From positions 1 through 40,399 of the forward strand of contig SKSM01000131.1 in assembly GCA_007122985.1 (NCBI GenBank): DNA of 40,399 bases, given 5' to 3'. The position numbers were made by a program, and so were the translations under genes. Positions within the stretch are counted from its first letter, which is position 1. Each line of letters starts with the position of its first letter. This DNA is from Nitriliruptoraceae bacterium. Its GTDB lineage: Bacteria; Actinomycetota; Nitriliruptoria; Nitriliruptorales; Nitriliruptoraceae. The notes beneath the pieces were generated by a model. The model saw only the letters and a program-made list of their open reading frames with translations. It was not told the DNA's origin and ran no database searches. Of the stretch, positions 37,297 to 40,399 are shown in pieces.

Positions 37297-37971
37297 CTAC
37301 GTCGATTGCCGGGGCGCTTGCGTCGACGTCCTGGCCCCATACAGCAGGCGTAGGCCGACCACGCCGATCCACACGAGCACGACCGCCGCCTTCACGCGCT
37401 GGACGACGCCGATGTACAGCGCCTCCGGGTCGACCGATCCGGCGATGAGGGTGGCCACCATCAGCACCAGGGTCGCGATGCCGGTCAGGGCGGTGTAGCC
37501 GGAGAGGCCACGCCAGTCGGGCCTGCGACGGATCCCGCGCCAGAGCAGCAGGGTCGCGAAGGCGAAGGCGAGCAACCCGACGTTGATGACCAACAGGTGC
37601 AGCGCGTCGATGGCTGCCTCGCCGTCGCACATGATCGCGGTGCACGGCAGCACGGCCATCGCGGCCCAGGCGAGGCCGAACACACCGACCAAGGCGGGAC
37701 CGAGGCGCGCGCCGCGGCCGTGGTCGAGGCCACGCCGCAAGCCCACGGCGAACACCACGATGAGCAGCCCGACGATCAGGAAGCTGACGTTCTGGACCAG
37801 CGGGTAGGGGGCCTGCGCGCCCCCGAGATCGCTCATCACCTGGGTGCGGTGGCTGTAGCCGTCCCAGAGCCATCCGCCCACCAGGACGCTGAGCAGCGTC
37901 AGGACCGGCACGATCACGCCGCACAGCGCCTGATAGGGCCGCGCAGCTCCCTGGTCCTGATCCTCGCTCAC
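37297..37971 (-). CDS. DUF998-like integral membrane protein
   Basis: A 224-residue membrane protein from GTG; ribosome site weak. About six hydrophobic helices, beginning with YQALCGVIVPVLTLLSVLVGG. The loop after helix 1 reads YSHRTQVMSDLGG, and VLPCTAIMC...IDALHLLVINVGL follows later; the S-x-LG-type loop and the later His are typical of DUF998. Function unknown. It lies downstream of the HNH gene on the same strand, 217 bp apart, with a GCCAGG/CCTGGC dyad (37987-38010) between. Confidence 0.75.
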   Translation of the reverse strand: MSEDQDQGAARPYQALCGVIVPVLTLLSVLVGGWLWDGYSHRTQVMSDLGGAQAPYPLVQNVSFLIVGLLIVVFAVGLRRGLDHGRGARLGPALVGVFGLAWAAMAVLPCTAIMCDGEAAIDALHLLVINVGLLAFAFATLLLWRGIRRRPDWRGLSGYTALTGIATLVLMVATLIAGSVDPEALYIGVVQRVKAAVVLVWIGVVGLRLLYGARTSTQAPRQST

Positions 37972-38188
37972 GCGCCCATCCCCTGTGCCAGGCCATCACG
38001 GTGACCTGGCGTCTGAGCTTCGCACGAACCGGCCCGACGTGGCAATCGACCTCACCCAGTCACCGTGTACCGATGCATGTGGGGTCGTCAAGGGCGTCGT
38101 CGCGGCGCTGGACCCACCCGTGCAGCCACGGCCGTCACCGCCGCCGGCGAGGGCATTCGTGGCGGGTTGGTGGCGGCCGGGCCGCGGG

Positions 38189-40339
38189 TCACATGGGCAG
38201 GCTGGGCTGTCCGGCGGCCGGAGGGTCACCGGGTGGATCAACCTCGCCGCACCGACCACCGGGCGGCCCAACATCACCGCACCGACCACCGGGCGGACCA
38301 ACATCACCGCACGGACCACCGGGCGGATCAACCTCACCGAACGGACCGTCGGGCGGCCCAACATCACCGAACGGGTCACCGGGCGGGTCGGCGCCGCCGT
38401 GGGCGTCGTCGACGGGCAAGACTGGGCCAGGGTTGTCCCCGGCGCGACGGTCGGACCGGTCACCTGGCGCTACTTCCTCGCGACGGTCGGACCGGTCACC
38501 TGGCGCTACTTCCCCGCGACGGTCGGACCGGTCACCTGGCGCTACGTCCCCGCGGCGGTCGGACCGGTCACCTGGCGCTACGTCCTCGCGGCGGTCGGAC
38601 CGGTCAACTGGCGCTACGTCCCCGCGGCGCTCGCTCCCACCACCGACGGATGGACCACCGGGTGGTCCGCCGCTGCCGCGCCCGCTGCCACCTCCGCCGG
38701 GCGGGCGGCTGCCATCGGGCCGATGAAAGACGGGTTGGCCGGCCTCGAGGCTCATGCGCCAGTCGCCAGCATCGAAGCGGCGGTGATGCCGGGCGCACAG
38801 CAGCGCAGCGTTGTCCAGGGTGAGGCGGCCGCCATCGCGGTAGGCGAGGTTGCCGTGGGCGACCTGGCACCATCCGGCCGGCGCATCACACCCTGGCCAG
38901 GCACAGCCACCGTCGCGCACCACCAGCGCGCGCCACAGCCCCGCCGGCACGCTGCGCACCTGCCGGCCGACCTCGATCGGCACCGAGTCGCCGTCCACCA
39001 CGATCCGCGAGAAGCCCGCATCGGCCAGCAACGGCCGGATCTCGTCGATCGTGACCGGACCGGTCAGCCCAAGCTGTGCGATTCCGGCCTGCTCAGCCAG
39101 CTGCGACCACTCGACCACCACCGACACGTGCGGGCGCACCCCGTGCCTGGCGGGCGCTTGCCCGGCAGCCAGCGCCGCATCCGCCCACGCCTCGAGCGCA
39201 TCCGCACCCCGCTGCCCCGGCGTCCGCGGCGCGTGCGCATCATCCGGCCGCTGGAACGCCCGAAACGCGGTCAACACCTTCTCGGCCTGCAGACCGAACA
39301 GCTCGCCCGAGAGCCGCAGCCCACCCTGCGGGGTCTGGGCCATGCTCATCCGCCGGCGTTCACGGCGGCGCAACTCCTCCGCGCGCGCCTGCGCCGGCTC
39401 GGCCTCGGCCACCAGCCGCCGCGCCAGCCGTCCCAACCCCACCGGATCCATCTGCTCGGCCGCGGCCACCAGCCGGGTCTCGAGCTGCTCACGACCAGGT
39501 CCGGACACCGCCTCCAGCGCCTGGGTGATCACCGCCGCATGGGCCTCGCTCAGCCGCCCGGCAGCAAAGGACTCGCTCGTCGCCGGCGCACTCGTGAGCT
39601 GCCGCCCGGTCTCTGCGGTGCGCTTGGCCTCGCCCGGCGGCAGGTGGAGCTCGTCTCGGAGGAACTGGCGCGTGTCCTGCCGACCCGCAGCCCCGCGCCC
39701 CCCACCAGCCTGCGCCGCACGCACCGCCCGCGCCTCCAACACCCCCGAGGCCCGCGCCCGCACCGAGGTCAAACGATCCACCCGCCGCTGCACCTCACGC
39801 AGCCACGTGCGCACCCCTGCATCATCCAACGCATCGAGCTCCACCCCCGCCACCGCCGCGAGCCCCGCATCCAACGCCCCCAACGCCGCCGCGACCGCCT
39901 CCCCGGCGCCCGCATACGGCCCGGCCTCCTCTGCGGCGGCGGTCGGCAGCCCACCGCCGCGCTGCTTCGCCGCCACGACCGTTCCCGACGACGCCACCCG
40001 ACCCCACGACGCCACCCGGCCCGACGACCCCACTCCGCCCGACGACGCCACCCGACCCCACGACGCCACCCGGCCCGACGACCCCACTCCGCCCGACGAC
40101 GCCACCCGGCCCGACGACCCCACTCGGCCCGTCGACCCCGCTCGATCCGACGACCCCGGCCCACCAGACCCCGTCACGGGAGCCGACCACGCCCCCGGCT
40201 CCTCGGCCGCGAGGTGTCGACCGGCACCATCCACCCCAGCCGACCGGCGCACGTACCCACCAGCGAGCGACCGCCGAGCCAGCACGCGCCCGTCGCCAAC
40301 CGCACACGCGGCAGCGACGGCGTGCGACCCACCAGCCAT
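38189..40339 (-). CDS. DUF222/HNH endonuclease with repeat-built ends
   Basis: A 716-residue protein from ATG with GGGAGGGG five bases upstream. Residues about 60-120 are imperfect SSGRVAS-type repeats. DUF222 spans about 140-400 (GELFGLQAEKVLTAFRAF, RGADALEAWAD). The HNH nuclease is near residues 485-540: CAWPGCDAPAGWCQVAHG, LDNAALLCARHHRRFDAGDW, with zinc Cys and His and the catalytic His. The last 150 residues are two repeat arrays, five copies of a 12-residue DRSDRRGDVAPG type and about six of a GDVGPPGG type. The family is abundant in actinobacteria, often multi-copy and of uncertain role, possibly mobile. Extra repeats are unusual. Confidence 0.88.
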   Translation of the reverse strand: MAGGSHAVAAACAVGDGRVLARRSLAGGYVRRSAGVDGAGRHLAAEEPGAWSAPVTGSGGPGSSDRAGSTGRVGSSGRVASSGGVGSSGRVASWGRVASSGGVGSSGRVASWGRVASSGTVVAAKQRGGGLPTAAAEEAGPYAGAGEAVAAALGALDAGLAAVAGVELDALDDAGVRTWLREVQRRVDRLTSVRARASGVLEARAVRAAQAGGGRGAAGRQDTRQFLRDELHLPPGEAKRTAETGRQLTSAPATSESFAAGRLSEAHAAVITQALEAVSGPGREQLETRLVAAAEQMDPVGLGRLARRLVAEAEPAQARAEELRRRERRRMSMAQTPQGGLRLSGELFGLQAEKVLTAFRAFQRPDDAHAPRTPGQRGADALEAWADAALAAGQAPARHGVRPHVSVVVEWSQLAEQAGIAQLGLTGPVTIDEIRPLLADAGFSRIVVDGDSVPIEVGRQVRSVPAGLWRALVVRDGGCAWPGCDAPAGWCQVAHGNLAYRDGGRLTLDNAALLCARHHRRFDAGDWRMSLEAGQPVFHRPDGSRPPGGGGSGRGSGGPPGGPSVGGGSERRGDVAPVDRSDRREDVAPGDRSDRRGDVAPGDRSDRRGEVAPGDRSDRREEVAPGDRSDRRAGDNPGPVLPVDDAHGGADPPGDPFGDVGPPDGPFGEVDPPGGPCGDVGPPGGRCGDVGPPGGRCGEVDPPGDPPAAGQPSLPM
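38221..38396. repeat. 30-bp tandem repeat in HNH gene 3' end, about six copies
   Basis: Units start every 30 bp from 38221 with variants of accaccgggcggcccaacat. Phase is kept at ten codons, giving GDVGPPGGRC-type peptides. Confidence 0.9.
38444..38623. repeat. 36-bp tandem repeat in HNH gene, five copies
   Basis: Units at 38444, 38480, 38516, 38552 and 38588, core tcggaccggtcacctggcgc, with one to four changes each. Twelve codons per unit. There are no spacers, so this is not CRISPR. Confidence 0.92.
39984..40130. repeat. 54-bp tandem repeat in HNH gene 5' end, about 2.7 copies
   Basis: Units begin at 39984, 40038 and 40092 with cccgacgacgccacccg; the third is shortened. Each unit is built from smaller cgacgccaccc/cgacgacccc pieces and keeps the reading frame. 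Confidence 0.85.
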
Positions 40340-40399
40340 CTGCGCCCCTCCCCCTGACTAGCTCCAGCGACGACTCCGGCGACTGCATCAGCGACTGCA

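Noticed and set aside
38444-38623. 36-bp repeats that resemble a CRISPR array
   Set aside because: The units are directly adjacent with no spacers and lie in frame inside the HNH gene.

Overview
The window is high-GC DNA with GTG/TTG starts and GTGA or ATGA gene overlaps, and its protein families are typical of Actinomycetota (Mycobacterium-type adenosine kinase, DUF222/HNH nuclease, DrrA/DrrB exporter, GTTCACC-type PHO box). Two features suggest a salt-adapted, non-mycobacterial lineage, perhaps a Nitriliruptoria-like halophile: a complete pathway making glycine betaine from glycine, and secreted proteins rich in Asp and Glu. The lineage is inference; no rRNA is present.

Layout. 1-8.9 kb: the end of a THUMP-like methyltransferase gene, a small zinc ribbon protein, a zinc-ribbon RNase HI, an XRE-cupin regulator followed by a DrrA/DrrB-type ABC exporter and an MFS transporter, then a phosphoribosyltransferase, a CapA-like phosphoesterase and a cupredoxin. 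8.9-10.2 kb: a membrane EAL c-di-GMP phosphodiesterase. 10.3-23.3 kb: the betaine and activated-methyl-cycle locus. Leftward from a 500-bp control region run bsmA (glycine/sarcosine methyltransferase), bsmB (sarcosine/dimethylglycine methyltransferase), ahcY, adoK, metF and serA. Rightward run metK and metH, closed by a convergent IclR regulator. SerA leads to serine and so glycine, BsmA and BsmB use three SAM to make betaine, AhcY and AdoK remove S-adenosylhomocysteine and adenosine, MetF and MetH remake methionine, and MetK remakes SAM.

23.4-33.8 kb: a phosphate block. It holds a secreted 5'-nucleotidase with an S-layer-homology triplet inside its catalytic domain, an ArsC-type arsenate reductase, a PhoR-like kinase and PhoP-like regulator, two phoU genes, and pstB, pstA, pstC and pstS behind a likely PHO box. 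34.1-40.4 kb: a universal stress protein, a DUF3179 lipoprotein, about 1.2 kb of non-coding repeats with a dead transposase fragment, a DUF998-like membrane protein, and a DUF222/HNH endonuclease whose two ends are built from DNA tandem repeats.

The most unusual signals are these. (1) bsmB and metH both lack a usable ATG/GTG/TTG behind their Shine-Dalgarno sequence; both have GGAGG, exactly 8 nt, then ATC followed by nearly identical codons, suggesting shared AUC initiation. (2) Six GCAAC/GTTGC cores lie within 83 bp of the bsmA-metK divergent region, with further GCAACG copies in three operon gaps. (3) The SLH triplet interrupts the nucleotidase metal-binding domain. No tRNA, rRNA, CRISPR array or intact insertion sequence was seen.
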